33,029 bases of DNA from an uncultured Caryophanales bacterium (GTDB taxonomy: Bacteria; Bacillota_I; Bacilli_A; RFN20; CAG-288), in the NCBI GenBank assembly GCA_937896065.1, contig CALBLI010000059.1, positions 1 through 33,029 on the forward strand, in the 5' to 3' direction. A program made the translations under genes and the position numbers. The notes under the pieces were generated by a model. The model worked only from the letters and a program-made list of their open reading frames with translations. It was not told where the DNA came from and made no database searches. This document shows positions 19,635 to 31,200 of this stretch, piece by piece. Each line of letters starts with the position of its first letter. The first letter of the stretch is position 1.

Positions 19635-19663
19635 ATTATAGTTAATTTTCATGTGTTTTTCTA
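19635..19663 (-). promoter_or_regulatory. Promoter giving a probably leaderless mRNA
   Basis: On the minus strand TAGAAA (19658-19663, four of six consensus bases) is followed after 17 bases by TATAAT (19635-19640). The expected transcription start falls on or next to the ATG at 19627. No ribosome binding site fits in the space left. Confidence 0.6.
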
Positions 19664-19703
19664 TAGTTTTTAAACTTTTATCTTAAAAAAAGGTATTCTG
19701 CAT

Positions 19704-19742
19704 AAAAAAAGTGCTACAGTTACTTTTTTGCAACTGTAGCAC
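19704..19742 (-). terminator. Rho-independent terminator of the GntR-RCK_C regulator gene
   Basis: GTGCTACAGTT (19711-19721) pairs perfectly with AACTGTAGCAC (19732-19742) around a ten-base loop. On the minus strand it is followed by seven Ts (19704-19710). It isolates the regulator gene from the TPR/LemA operon. Confidence 0.92.
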
Positions 19743-19762
19743 CTGAGCATCGGAAAAAGAAT

Positions 19763-20416
19763 TTATTGGTTATTTTCTTCATCACTTAAGACGCCATAAG
19801 TGAGGAATGATAAAACACGATCGAATGTTAAATTATCTTTACCGACAAAGATGAGTTTATCACCGACGTGCAAAACAAAGTCAGGACCGACAGATTGTCT
19901 GGTGATATTGTCTTGGCCTAAAACTGCAACTATTGTAGCTTCGGTATAGTTCCAGAAATAGACATCACCAATGGTTTTACCATTAATCCATGAATTTGCT
20001 GGTATTTCAACAGTAGAGAATTTAACAGCTTCTGTTGTTTGATATGTGAATGAATCCTTCATATCATCGATAGCTGTATCAATCTTTTCCTGTAAATTCT
20101 TTTGTTCTAATAATAATTTTTCAAGATTTGAATACTTATCTTTAATTTGGGTTTCAGCTTTCCACTTGTTAGCAAATTCTCTTGCATGTAAAACTGAATC
20201 TACATAGACACCAACCCCTCTTTTAGAAGTGACAACGCCATCTTTCTCCAAGATGTTTAAGGCTTTTCTAACGGTTTCTGGAGAGACACCATAAGTAGCT
20301 CCTAAAACAGATCTGCCTTTTAATAACGTTCCTTCTGGATATTCACCAGTAAGAATTTTACCACAGACATCTTGAGCAATTTTGATGTAACGTGGAGTTG
20401 TACGTTCTTTTATCAT
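19763..20416 (-). CDS. GntR-type regulator with C-terminal RCK_C domain (BusR-like)
   Basis: A 217-residue transcription regulator. Residues ~8-74 form a GntR winged helix (IAQDVCGKILTGEYPEGTLL, then VSPETVRKALNILEKDGVV and SKRGVGVYV). A helical, coiled-coil-like linker follows (~93-122). Residues ~134-208 form an RCK_C/TrkA-C domain (STVEIPANSWINGKTIGD, LHVGDKLIFVGK). This architecture is that of BusR, which in streptococci and Lactococcus binds c-di-AMP through RCK_C and represses a glycine-betaine importer. That this protein senses c-di-AMP is inferred from architecture. GGAGGA (20428-20433) supports the ATG, 11 bases away. It is divergent from the membrane protein gene at 20696, which could be a target; no betaine transporter is in the window. 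Confidence 0.88.
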   Translation of the reverse strand: MIKERTTPRYIKIAQDVCGKILTGEYPEGTLLKGRSVLGATYGVSPETVRKALNILEKDGVVTSKRGVGVYVDSVLHAREFANKWKAETQIKDKYSNLEKLLLEQKNLQEKIDTAIDDMKDSFTYQTTEAVKFSTVEIPANSWINGKTIGDVYFWNYTEATIVAVLGQDNITRQSVGPDFVLHVGDKLIFVGKDNLTFDRVLSFLTYGVLSDEENNQ

Positions 20417-20451
20417 AGCTAAAATTTTCCTCCGTTATTTGAAACACTAAA

Positions 20452-20479
20452 ATTATAACTAAAAAATAAAAAAAAGCAA
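20452..20479 (-). promoter_or_regulatory. Promoter of the GntR-RCK_C regulator
   Basis: On the minus strand TTGCTT (20474-20479) is followed after 16 bases by TATAAT (20452-20457). The predicted leader is about 29 bases. A short direct repeat TAGCTAAAA occurs at 20417-20425 and 20486-20494, bracketing this promoter, and could be an operator; this is only a suggestion. Confidence 0.65.
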
Positions 20480-20627
20480 GCAATATAGCTAAAAAAATTA
20501 ATTAACGATTTTATCTTAAAAAAAAGTTGCTTTTTAAAAAAGATACACAGCAATGTTCTTTTTAATAGCTCTGATAGCACTTTTTTTGGAATAAAGAAAA
20601 TGAAAAAAGTTATTAAAAATATTTTAG

Positions 20628-20656
20628 TTGTAATATTGATAAAATTATAAGATAAT
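20628..20656 (+). promoter_or_regulatory. Promoter of the four-TM membrane protein gene
   Basis: TTGTAA (20628-20633) is followed after 17 bases by GATAAT (20651-20656). The predicted start is near 20663, giving a ~33-base leader that contains AAGGTGA just before the ATG. The 20495-20627 stretch between the two divergent promoters shows no gene. Confidence 0.6.
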
Positions 20657-20695
20657 TAATAGGTTGATTTCAACTAATATTTTAAGGTGAATAAA

Positions 20696-21931
20696 ATGGA
20701 AAAAATAAAGTATTTATTTAAAAGCTTATATAGCAATCAAACAATCATTGATGGTAGAAAGAAACATACTATTTCTTCGATAGTCATGTTTGTCTTAGGT
20801 TTCTTCTTATTGTGGATCCCTATTTTGTCAAAAGGTTACACAACTTATTGTGCTAGTGCTTTGTTTAATGACAAGAAAACTACCAATCAAGAAATAGATA
20901 CAGCTTTCCTAAAAGCATTTGATAAAGATTATTTTAAAACAATCACTTTCGTTAAAAATTCTAAGACAAATGCTGTTAATCTTGATTTTAGTGGATTAAA
21001 TGATGAAAAATTCTATTTAGCTGATGCTCAAGGAGTATCTACTCAAAGTGATGTTGAATATAAAGGCACTAACGAAAAAGAATTAATCAAGGGTACCTTT
21101 TCATACACTACTAATAACAACATTTTTGGTATTGATTACTACTATGACGTTATCTCCTTTGATAAAGGTGATAAATGGAAAACCCCAGCCGATACAGAAA
21201 CTGTTGTTTATGAGAAAACTGATAAACTCATCCCTCTTCAGCTCTTTTATTTAAATTTGACTGATGATTATTCTGATAGTGATGCTATTATTAGCTTTGC
21301 TAGAAAACAAATTTTAAGAATCAGCGATGATAATACTAAAAGAGAGAATTTCCCACATTCATTTGCTGTTTTTACACCAAATAGAATTTATTTAAATATT
21401 TATAGCTTGCATTCTGCTAAAACTAATGCTCTAATCAATGGCTATCAGGGGATTATCTCAGATGCTTTTGGTGATGATGTTGTAGGAAAAACTTTCCAAA
21501 GTGTTCTTGTTAAAGATACTGATAATATCTCTAATTTAGCAGATAAAAATAAGCAAATATATCAAAATTTTGCAAATACTCTTCATTCAATGGCTTTCCC
21601 AGCACAGGTTAAAACTATTTGGTTTAATATTGGTATTATCTCAGCAGTTTATGTAGGTGTTGTTTTACTAGCTAGTGGTGCCTTGATCTTCTTACACAAG
21701 AGAAAACGTTCAACTTCTAGAGATACTAATTACTGGGAAGCTTTAAAAGAAGCAATGGTCTTAGTTTTCACACCAGCAATAATTGGTTTAGCTGTTGGTT
21801 TCTATAACTACACATTTGAAATCACTATCTTCGTTATGTGCGTTTTGTTTAGAACATTCTTTATTCATTCTAAAATCATTCCGCCTTCTTATATACAAAA
21901 TAACAAGCCACTTTATCAAGCAAGGCAATAA
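20696..21931 (+). CDS. Four-TM membrane protein with large extracellular domain, unknown function
   Basis: A 411-residue membrane protein with one N-terminal membrane segment (~25-46), a ~260-residue domain predicted outside the cell (~47-305), and three C-terminal segments (~308-330, ~350-372, ~375-392) with a basic loop HKRKRS after the second. The layout of one TM, a large outside domain and then a TM cluster resembles DUF1189-type proteins of Firmicutes, but I cannot confirm membership. No catalytic motif is visible. The ATG at 20696 is chosen over the in-frame GTG at 20687 because the GTG is itself part of the AAGGTGA ribosome binding site (20684-20690). It is a single-gene unit ended by a terminator, and divergent from the BusR-like regulator, so regulation by that protein is possible. 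Confidence 0.8.
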   Translation: MEKIKYLFKSLYSNQTIIDGRKKHTISSIVMFVLGFFLLWIPILSKGYTTYCASALFNDKKTTNQEIDTAFLKAFDKDYFKTITFVKNSKTNAVNLDFSGLNDEKFYLADAQGVSTQSDVEYKGTNEKELIKGTFSYTTNNNIFGIDYYYDVISFDKGDKWKTPADTETVVYEKTDKLIPLQLFYLNLTDDYSDSDAIISFARKQILRISDDNTKRENFPHSFAVFTPNRIYLNIYSLHSAKTNALINGYQGIISDAFGDDVVGKTFQSVLVKDTDNISNLADKNKQIYQNFANTLHSMAFPAQVKTIWFNIGIISAVYVGVVLLASGALIFLHKRKRSTSRDTNYWEALKEAMVLVFTPAIIGLAVGFYNYTFEITIFVMCVLFRTFFIHSKIIPPSYIQNNKPLYQARQ

Positions 21932-22039
21932 TTATTGCTATATAAAAGTTGGAACTAAAAATTTAAAATATAATCACTCACCTTAGTTAAAAATAACTTT
22001 AAATATCATTAAAAAATAGCAAAAAGGACATAAAAAAGA

Positions 22040-22080
22040 TGCTGATTTATAAGAAAAAAGCTTTATAAGTCAGCATTTTT
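22040..22080 (+). terminator. Rho-independent terminator of the four-TM protein gene
   Basis: TGCTGATTTATAA (22040-22052) pairs with TTATAAGTCAGCA (22063-22075), with one G-U pair, and is followed by a run of Ts. It lies ~110 bases after the stop codon. The rest of the 335-bp gap before the second giant gene holds only the promoter region of that gene. Confidence 0.85.
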
Positions 22081-22211
22081 ATTAATAAATAATAAATACA
22101 ATTATTATATACAAATGTAATTATTACAATTTTTAATTATTTTTATTATTTACTTCTCTTATCTACGATTTTATGCATTTTTCTTAGAAAGCTTAATATA
22201 TATTTATATAT

Positions 22212-22217
22212 TATAAT
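22212..22217 (+). promoter_or_regulatory. Probable -10 box of the second giant lipoprotein gene
   Basis: TATAAT lies ~50 bases before the ATG, giving a leader of about 43 bases. No good -35 box is found at 16-18 bases. A shifted alternative is TTAGAA (22184-22189) with TATATT (22207-22212), also weak. The box sits at the edge of an imperfect A/T palindrome (22194-22213). Confidence 0.45.
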
Positions 22218-22266
22218 TAACGAGAAGATTTTATCTTTCACTCTTTTTATAACGGAGGTTACTATC

Positions 22267-25200
22267 ATGCCTAAACACAAAAAGATTATGTCCATCATTT
22301 CACTGCTTTCTATTGCATTACCTTTAGCTAGTTGTGATAAGCCTAACACCGATAAAGTTGTTATTGACGATTCAACAGTGAGTGAAGATGAGAGCGTTCT
22401 CAACTCCATTGTTTTTAATAGCAAAACATTTACCTACGATGGTATGTCACATACACTTGAAGCTACTAATATTCCAGATGGGATTTTAGTTTCATATACT
22501 GGTAATAACAAGACTGAACCAGGTGAATGGAATGTAACTGCAACTTTCATCAATCAAAAAACAGGCTATGAATATAAAACTGTTAAAACAGCAGTTATGA
22601 ATATTATCGATTCAGGTGCCTCTGATAGTGGCCTTGCTACAAGTGATCCTAAATTATCTAAAGTTGTTTTTTCTGATAGAAACATTGAATATACAGGCAA
22701 AGCTCCAAAAGTTTCCGTTGATAATTTACCAACTGGATATAGTGTAAACTATACGGCAGTTAAGATAACTACTGACTCTGAATTTGATAAAGGGCAAGTT
22801 TCACTTGATGAAATCAAAGACGTTGGCAATTACATTGTCTACGCTAGAATTTCTTCTCCTTCAGGCAATGTTTTTAATAAATCATCTATTCTTAGAATCA
22901 CTGCTAGAAAATTAACTATTAGCAATGTTTATTTAAGAAATGCATCATATCCATATAACGGCTCTATTCGTTCGTTAAAGTTGACTGATTATAATGGGAA
23001 TGCTGCTTTAGAAACAGATGGTACTTTAAAAAGAAGCGTCAGTGTGTCTGGTCAACAACTTCAAACTATTTCTGGTGCTTATGATTCTGATTTACAAGCT
23101 GGCAAAGTTAATGTTGTCGGAACATATTCTAATAATGGCAAAGTAGAAGCTGGTCAATATGTTGTCACAGTTTCTTTTACAGTTTATGAGGATGCTAATC
23201 ATAATGTCGTCAATAAAAATTATGAAATCACTTCACCTATTTCAGGAACTTTAACAATCATTGATGCTATGTCACACACTGTGACTTTCGTTAATGCTAA
23301 AGGAAGAGTTTTAAAGACAGTCGAGAATGTTATGGATGGTTCATCTATCGATGATTCAGTTGTTCCTGAATATATTCCAAGCAACCCTACTGCTTATAAG
23401 AAAATCTATAATACTGCTTCACTTACCAATATTCGTGAAGATAAGATGATTACTGTCACTTATGAACCTACTATTTTTTCAATTAAATACATCATTCCAC
23501 GTGGATTAAATAGTTCAAGCAACCCATCTTCCTATACATATGAAGATGAAGACATCACATTAGAAATGCCTAATATGGATAAAGGATACGCTTTTAAATA
23601 TTTCTATTATCTCGATGAATTAAATAATGAAGTTATTGTTGAAAAAATAAATAAGAATAGTGTAGGAAACTACATTCTCTTTGCTAAAGTAGAAGCTTTA
23701 AATGGCGAGGACAGTACTGTAACTTTACGTGATAAATTCACTGAATATACAGGTGAAGAAATAACTGCTGATGTTTTAGCACCAGAAGAAGCTGATTATA
23801 CAGTTTACTATACTGGAAGTGATGGAAAAGAAACAACAAAAGCTCCAACTGCTGTCGGCTCCTATAGTGTTAGAGTTGAAGTTAGAGGTGTTGATTCTGC
23901 TACTAGTTATCCAATTCAATACAAAGATTTACTTGGTCTATTAGTTATTTATAAACAACAAATTGTTATCGATTCTAGTGATATCAAAGCTTTCTCTGAT
24001 CGTGGAAGAGAAGAAATATTTAAGGACAGCAATAATGTCTTTTCATTAATCAAAGAAGGCATGCTAACTAAAAGCCGTGAATATGAAGAAAATAAACCAG
24101 TATACATTTCTCTTAATAATGTTCCAGATTATTTAGAATACACAGTAACTTACACCGATTATGAAGGTTTCACCTATACAGATGGTGTAACTAATGCTGG
24201 AACATACATTGCTAGAATTTCTTTTAAAACAAGAGATTCTAATTACGATGTTCCTGCCGATATTTATGAACAAATTATAATTGCAAAGAAAAAAGTAACT
24301 CTCAGTGAAGATGTTTTAAAAGATACTCTTTTCCCTGATGTTACCGAAACATATATCGAAGGTAATACCTACACTAAAGAAGCTAATGGTGTAGATAATA
24401 ATGGCTATTTTAAAGATTATCCAGAATTTAGGGTTTTAAAATATGAAAATAATTCAGTTGTTGGCACCACTGGTGAAAACAATTATGCATCTATTTATAT
24501 TGGAGCTTCAAATTCAAATTATGAAGTAGCTCTTGCTAGCGGAACAAATAGATATACACTTGTTACTGATTATTCAACTGGATTACCATGTTTAAAATAT
24601 GATGCTTTATTTAGAGTTGTTACTCCTACTAACGTCAGAAAAGTAACATATATTTACCAAGATACTTCCAATAATTATCAAATTGAAGCTAATAACATTT
24701 CAGCTTCTGTTGATAATCGTGCTCCAAGTATTGAAGTAACTGAAGATTTATATAAGAAAACTAGTATCTATAATGCTAATACTCTTGTCCCATTTATTTG
24801 GTATGACTTTGATTGGATTTTAGCAACTAAAACTGGTAATACTTATAAAGCTGTTTCACCTGAAGTCAGTGTCAAAGATTATATTGTTCAAAATAGTGAT
24901 GGTGAATTATATTTTATTTTAAAAGCTACATTACTTACTGCAACCATTAAATGGGTGGATGAAACTGGTTTAGTTGATCAAACAACATTGAACTATTTAA
25001 ATAATACTCATGGTAAATTGTCACATGACCAAGTGACCATGAATATAGGTCAGTGGGTTGGTTATAATGATCCTACTATTTCTCAATTTAATAACGTTGA
25101 AAATGAATTCTTATACTACTATACAGATAGAAATAACCCAGCTGGTTCTAAACTTGCTAATCAACTCGATAAAACTGTAATCAAAGAGCCACGTGTTGAT

Positions 25201-28200
25201 ACTACCATTTATTTATATGCTAGAAAAAGAGACTATACTGGTGGTTATAAAGTAAATTATAAAGTTATCACTGGTGATCAAATTCAATATGTTGGTGGTC
25301 AGATAGCTAATCTTGATACTTCTTTCTCTGGTTATGACACTATCTATGTTGGAAAAGATACTAATTTTAAAGTATATTCTGATCCTTCTAAAGATGGAAA
25401 AAGATTCAAAGGTTGGTATGTTTTAGATGCTAATGGAAAATTAAGTGTCTTAGTCAATTCTAATTTGGTTTTAAAAGATGAGATTGTTAAAAACAATGTC
25501 AATAAGAATGGATCAGGAGAAAACACTATCAATGTTTATGGTGTTTTTGAAGATGAAGAATATAATCTCACTTTAGATTTCTTAAATGGAAATACATTGT
25601 CTTTAACAGCCAAATATGATCAAGGTTTTGTTGATGCAGTTAATGCTAGAAATCAAATAGCTACTTATGTTAAAAATAATTGCCCTACAGGATACAAAGC
25701 TGATATAAGTACTGTCAGTTTCTTAGATTCAACAGGTGCTAAAATCAATATCATGGATATTGCTTTTAGATATAGATATATTAAAGATGTTATCTTGACT
25801 GTCAAATATCAACCAAGGACAATGGACTTTGATTTTATTCTTCCTGCTACTGATAGAAATGGTGAAGCTGAGAAAAAAGTGCAAACCATCACTCAAAAGC
25901 ATGGTGATCATTTCTTGCTTCCAACAAATGTCTATCGTGAAGGTTACACTGTTGAAAAATGGCAAATGAATGTCAATGGTAATTTAGTTGATGTTGTTTC
26001 TAATTCAATAGTGGATTTGTCATTATTTGGTGAAAGTGTCACCAAAGTCGAAATTAGAGCTGTTTTCAAACTCAACACCTATAAAATATCAGTAGTTACA
26101 TCAGGAGATGAACCAGTAAGTACTAGTACTATAAGTTATGGTGATAATTTTAATGTTGATACTTACTTTACTGCACCTGTTAAAGCTGGTTATGTTTTCC
26201 AAGATTGGTATATTGGAAATACTAGATTAAAAGATTTAGTTAGAAATTACAAATTTACATTTACAAGTGATATTGTTGTTTATGCCCATTATCGTGCTAA
26301 AAAATATAATCTAAAATTCTATAATGGTAATAGTGAACTAACTTCTTTAACCAATTATTTTGCTCAATATGGTAAGACATTTGACTTACCTGAAGATAAT
26401 GGTATGGTTGTTGGTAAAACATTAGAAGGATATTATTTAGATAGAGATTTTAAATATCGTATCACTTCATCAGTTTTATGTGCTGATAATATTGATGCAG
26501 ATTTCTTACCGTCAAATTATGCAGATCAAGCAACTATTTATTTGTATGCTAAATTCACACCTAAGAAATATAATATGACACTAGTCATGGAAAATTATAC
26601 TGATCCTATCACTTTGAAAGAGTTTAAAACAGAGACTGTTCAAATTGAATATGGTGTAAGTGGTAATTTATATAAATATTTGATGGATAATTATGCTGAA
26701 TTAAATAAGTATTCAGGACCATATACAGCAGGTAAAGTTTTTAAAAGCTGGAATATCGGTAATCAGATACTCGATATGTCAGATACAAACTTAACATATA
26801 ATTACAGTTATGATGTTGTCATTACTTGTCAATATACTGGAAAGAGTTTAGGGACTGCTGATTATTATTGGCTCAGTCAAAATGCTTCTAAAGGTCAAGT
26901 TTATTCAGGCAGATATGATCCTAAAACTATCAGTGGCAAAGAAGCTTTTTATGGTGCTTCAATCAAAACTGTCACTTTAACTGATACTGATGCTAAAAAT
27001 AAAATGCTTGATGCATTAAAAGTTAAGTCAAGTACAGCTTCTTATAGTGATAGTTATATTTCAGCTTGGTATTATTTAAAAGAAGGTCAAATAGTTGATC
27101 CAAATGCACCAATTGATTTGACACAATGGGTATTAACAGATAGTGATACAGCTATTACCAATTCAACGTCTTTGACTTTACTTTGTGTTTTCACTAGACC
27201 TTCATATCCTATCACAATCTTTGATAAAGAACAGAATCAACAAATTTCATATACAACATCTGATTTGACCAGTGCTTCTAGTTTTGCTATCCATAACAGC
27301 ACCCCATACAATATTGAAATGGAACAAGTTACTGGTAATGATGGTCTTATAACTTATAAATATAAATTTTATGAGATGTTATTTGATGAAAGTGGTAATA
27401 GATTACCAAATCAAACATATATAACTTTTGAAATCAAAGAAAACAAAGATTATAACTTTGATGGTAGAACTTTCCAAGTAACCAGTAGTGAAAATGGTAA
27501 CCCTATCAAGTGGTCGTTAAGAAAAATTGAAAACACTAATAATAGATATCAACTTACTGGTGATTATCAAACAATCAGTGAACTTCTTAATGCAAACTTA
27601 TCTTATACTAATGGTTTTTCTGATGCTAGTAACATCATTATTTCACCAGTTGTCACTAAGAAGAATTCTGTCTCCGTCAAATTCTTTGCTTTAGATAAGG
27701 CAGGTAATTCTGAAATATATAGTCATTCATCTATTATTAAGGGAAATAGTTACACATTACCTAACGATATTCCTGAATCATATGATGGAAGAGTTTTTGC
27801 AGGCTGGTATTTATGGACTAAAGATAGTGATCCAACAGCTGCTGATTTCATTTTAACTGATAAAGACAATGTATTTAAACCAGGTGGTCAATTCAATACT
27901 TACGATACAAGTGATACTATCACTTATATTGCTAAATATGAATATAGTTCAGTTTATATCTCATATAAGATAAATAATAATGCCATCATGGATTTTACAG
28001 TTGATGGACAAAAAGATTTGATCATCGATAAATTTGCTGATACAACAACTACGTTAACTTTAAGAACTCAAAAATTAGATCATTATAAATATTATTATTA
28101 TAATATAGTTGATGCTAATGGTAATATTTTAATTGCTAATATTTTAGCAGGCGATTCTAATAAGACTGCTATTGCAGGAGAAAAAACATCACTTACTTAT

Positions 28201-31200
28201 GGTGAAATTTTAAAGCTCAATCAATCACGTCTTTATATAGTACCAGCCGAATCTTCAAATCCTGATAGACAACCAGAATATACTGGTATGATTATAAGAT
28301 ACAAGATTCATTATTATGATACTGGATTTGGTGTTAATTCATCATATGATGTTGATAATGGTAATGTTGTTTTATATGGTCCATTTTTAGTCGATAAAGA
28401 AGATGGCTTATCAAAAGCTACTGATGCAAATGGTAATGAATATGAATATTTACCTCTTTATAACCCATATAAGAATTCAACCTTTGATGGACTTGATAGC
28501 TATGGCTATGTCATTGCTTATAAACTTGCTGATAATAATTATTTGACTGATTATCAGTTGAAAAAAGCTGATCTTGAAACATTAGGCGATGATGTTTTAC
28601 TTGAAGGATATCATGTTTATCAAGAAAAAGCTGAAAAATCAACATTAAAAAATGATCCTGGATTTCAATTTGAATATAATGATAATTGGGACTGGTATTC
28701 AAGAGAAGAAACAAAGTCAGAAACTATAGGAGGATGGGGGGTAAGGTATAATGATAATATTAGCAAACAAGTTGACAATTTATTAATACCTTCTTACTTT
28801 GTTAAAAAAGATAATGCATCAATTGAAAAAGTAACTGTGATTGGTAGATGCTCAAAATTTACTCCTACATCAATTAAAATGGGGAATACTATTACCTTAA
28901 TTGCAATAGCTGCTTTTAATATTGCGAACTCTAACTTGAAGACAGTTGTTTTCTCTCAGAATTTAACCATTATAGGTGAAAATGCTTTCCATAGCCAGAA
29001 AAATATTATTTCTTTATCATTCCCTGCAAGTTTAAAAACGATTGAGTCTGGAGCTTTCGTTGATGCAATAGGTTTAGAATCAGTTACTTTCAATAAAAAC
29101 TTGGAAACAATAGGTACTTCTGCATTTGAAATTACTGATGAAAAAACCACAACCAAACTTAAAACTCTTAAATTTGGTAAAAATTTAAAGAAGATAGGTG
29201 ATTATGCTTTCTTAAATAGAAAGGATCTAGAAAAAGTTTATTGGGATGAGTTAGATAATGTTGATTATCTTGATTTTAATAAGTATGACGCAAGTTCTGA
29301 TATTACTATTACAAATTCTGATATGAAATATATTGATGGTGCTCAAGTTACAATAGGTAATTATGCTTTTAGGCTTAAAACAGATGGTGGTAATCTCAGA
29401 GGTATAAATACAAGGATCATTTTGCCTCGTAATCTTAAAAGTATTGGTGACTTTTGTTTTGCTGATAGATGGCTTACTGATGTTGTTTTTACAGATCCAT
29501 ATAATACTGCCTATGAAAAAGATGATAGAAACTGGCCTGAACTTACAATAGGTAATAATGCCTTTAATAGTTATTGTAGTGGTGGAACTGTTTTAACAAG
29601 TACTGACTACCAAAGTGAGACTTTTAAAGCATTTAATAAAACAATCCACATACCAGTCAATACAACTTCAATAGGTGAGCAAGCTTTTGCTAATACTTTG
29701 TTATATCATAAAGGAATTTCATTTTATAATGTTGATATAGATGTAAAAAATAAATATAGTTTAACAATAGGTAAGCAAGCTTTTGCGATGCTACTTACTA
29801 AAGGCGATGGAAGTATGCTTACTGAGAATCTTGAAAAAGTTAGAGATGAAAAATTCTGGCAATTAGTATTGCCTGCTCGTACAACTACAATAGGTGTAAA
29901 AGCTTTCTACAATGTTTTAGATATTGGAAGTAATAATCAAAAAAAATCTGGTATTATCTTATCATATGATATTTACAATTCTAGATTAAAAACAATAGGA
30001 GATCAAGCCTTTGCAATTAATGTGGATACGGGTGAAACAGCAACATACAGAAATCCAGATATTGAAAACACTACAACTGTTGCAACTGCTATGAATTATA
30101 ATAACATCACTATTCCTGTTTCCTTAGAAACAATAGGTAAAGCTGCTTTTGTAAATAGAGGAAGTATTAAAGAAATAACTATTTTTGGTGGATATAATGA
30201 TGGAAATATCAGTTTACTTAAGACAATTGGTTCATTTGCATTTTCATATTGTGTAAATCTTTCTAAAATCAATAATGGTTTTTCAGATAGCTTAACTGAC
30301 TTGGGTGAATATGCTTTTACACATTGTGAAAGTTTAACTGGCAATTACAAAGATAAAACAGCTATTTATTTTGGAAAAGGCTTGACTGAAATTGAACGTG
30401 GTGTCTTTACTTATACAGGTGTAAAAGCAAAAAGTTCTGATAAATTGGATATTGTTTTTGCTTCATATTGTTTAAAAAGAATAGATTCATATGCGTTCTA
30501 TAAAAGTAATGTCACCAATATTTATGTTAACAATATTAAAGGTTATTTAGGAACCACTTATCAAATAGGTGACTTTGCTTTTGCGTACACTTCAAAGTTA
30601 CAAAATGTAGTTACTGATACTGATTTTTGTAGAAATGGGTATTATAGAACTGATAGACAAAATAAAGGAAATTATTCAAGTACAGATACTAGTGCTAGTG
30701 CTAGAACTATAGTAGATGATATGTCTATTTATGGTTATATAGGTAATGAAGATGTTTCAGTTAATGTTCCTGAGTCTACAAAATTAGAAAAATATACTTT
30801 CACCGATAATGCCGCTGGTATTGATTTGACTGGCTTTTTTGTTGATGATAATGATATATATGATAAAAATGTTAGAACAAGAGGTACTATATTTAATTCT
30901 GGAGCAGAAATAGGTAATAAAATTATGCCAACAAGTGGCAATGTGGAAATAGATAAAATGGAACTTTGGGGTGGCGATGGCAATACAAATAATGTTGGCG
31001 ATTTAGGTGATGCTAGTAGTTCTACTTATGATATTAAATGCAATTACAAAATATATAAACGTGGAAGTCAAATAGGTGTTGGTGCATTTATGTCAACTAA
31101 TGCTAACTTTTCATATAATTATAGTAATCATGGTGCAACTAAATTATATTGTGTAAATCCATATACATTTGCAAATGCACAAAATGCATTTGTTGCTGTT

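Noticed and set aside
20687..20695. GTG start for the four-TM protein
   Set aside because: The GTG is part of the AAGGTGA ribosome binding site for the ATG at 20696.
28729..28746. Internal gene start at the AGGAGG-ATG inside the second giant gene
   Set aside because: The ATG directly abuts the SD-like bases with no spacer and its frame closes after five codons. The main frame reads through as GGWGVR.
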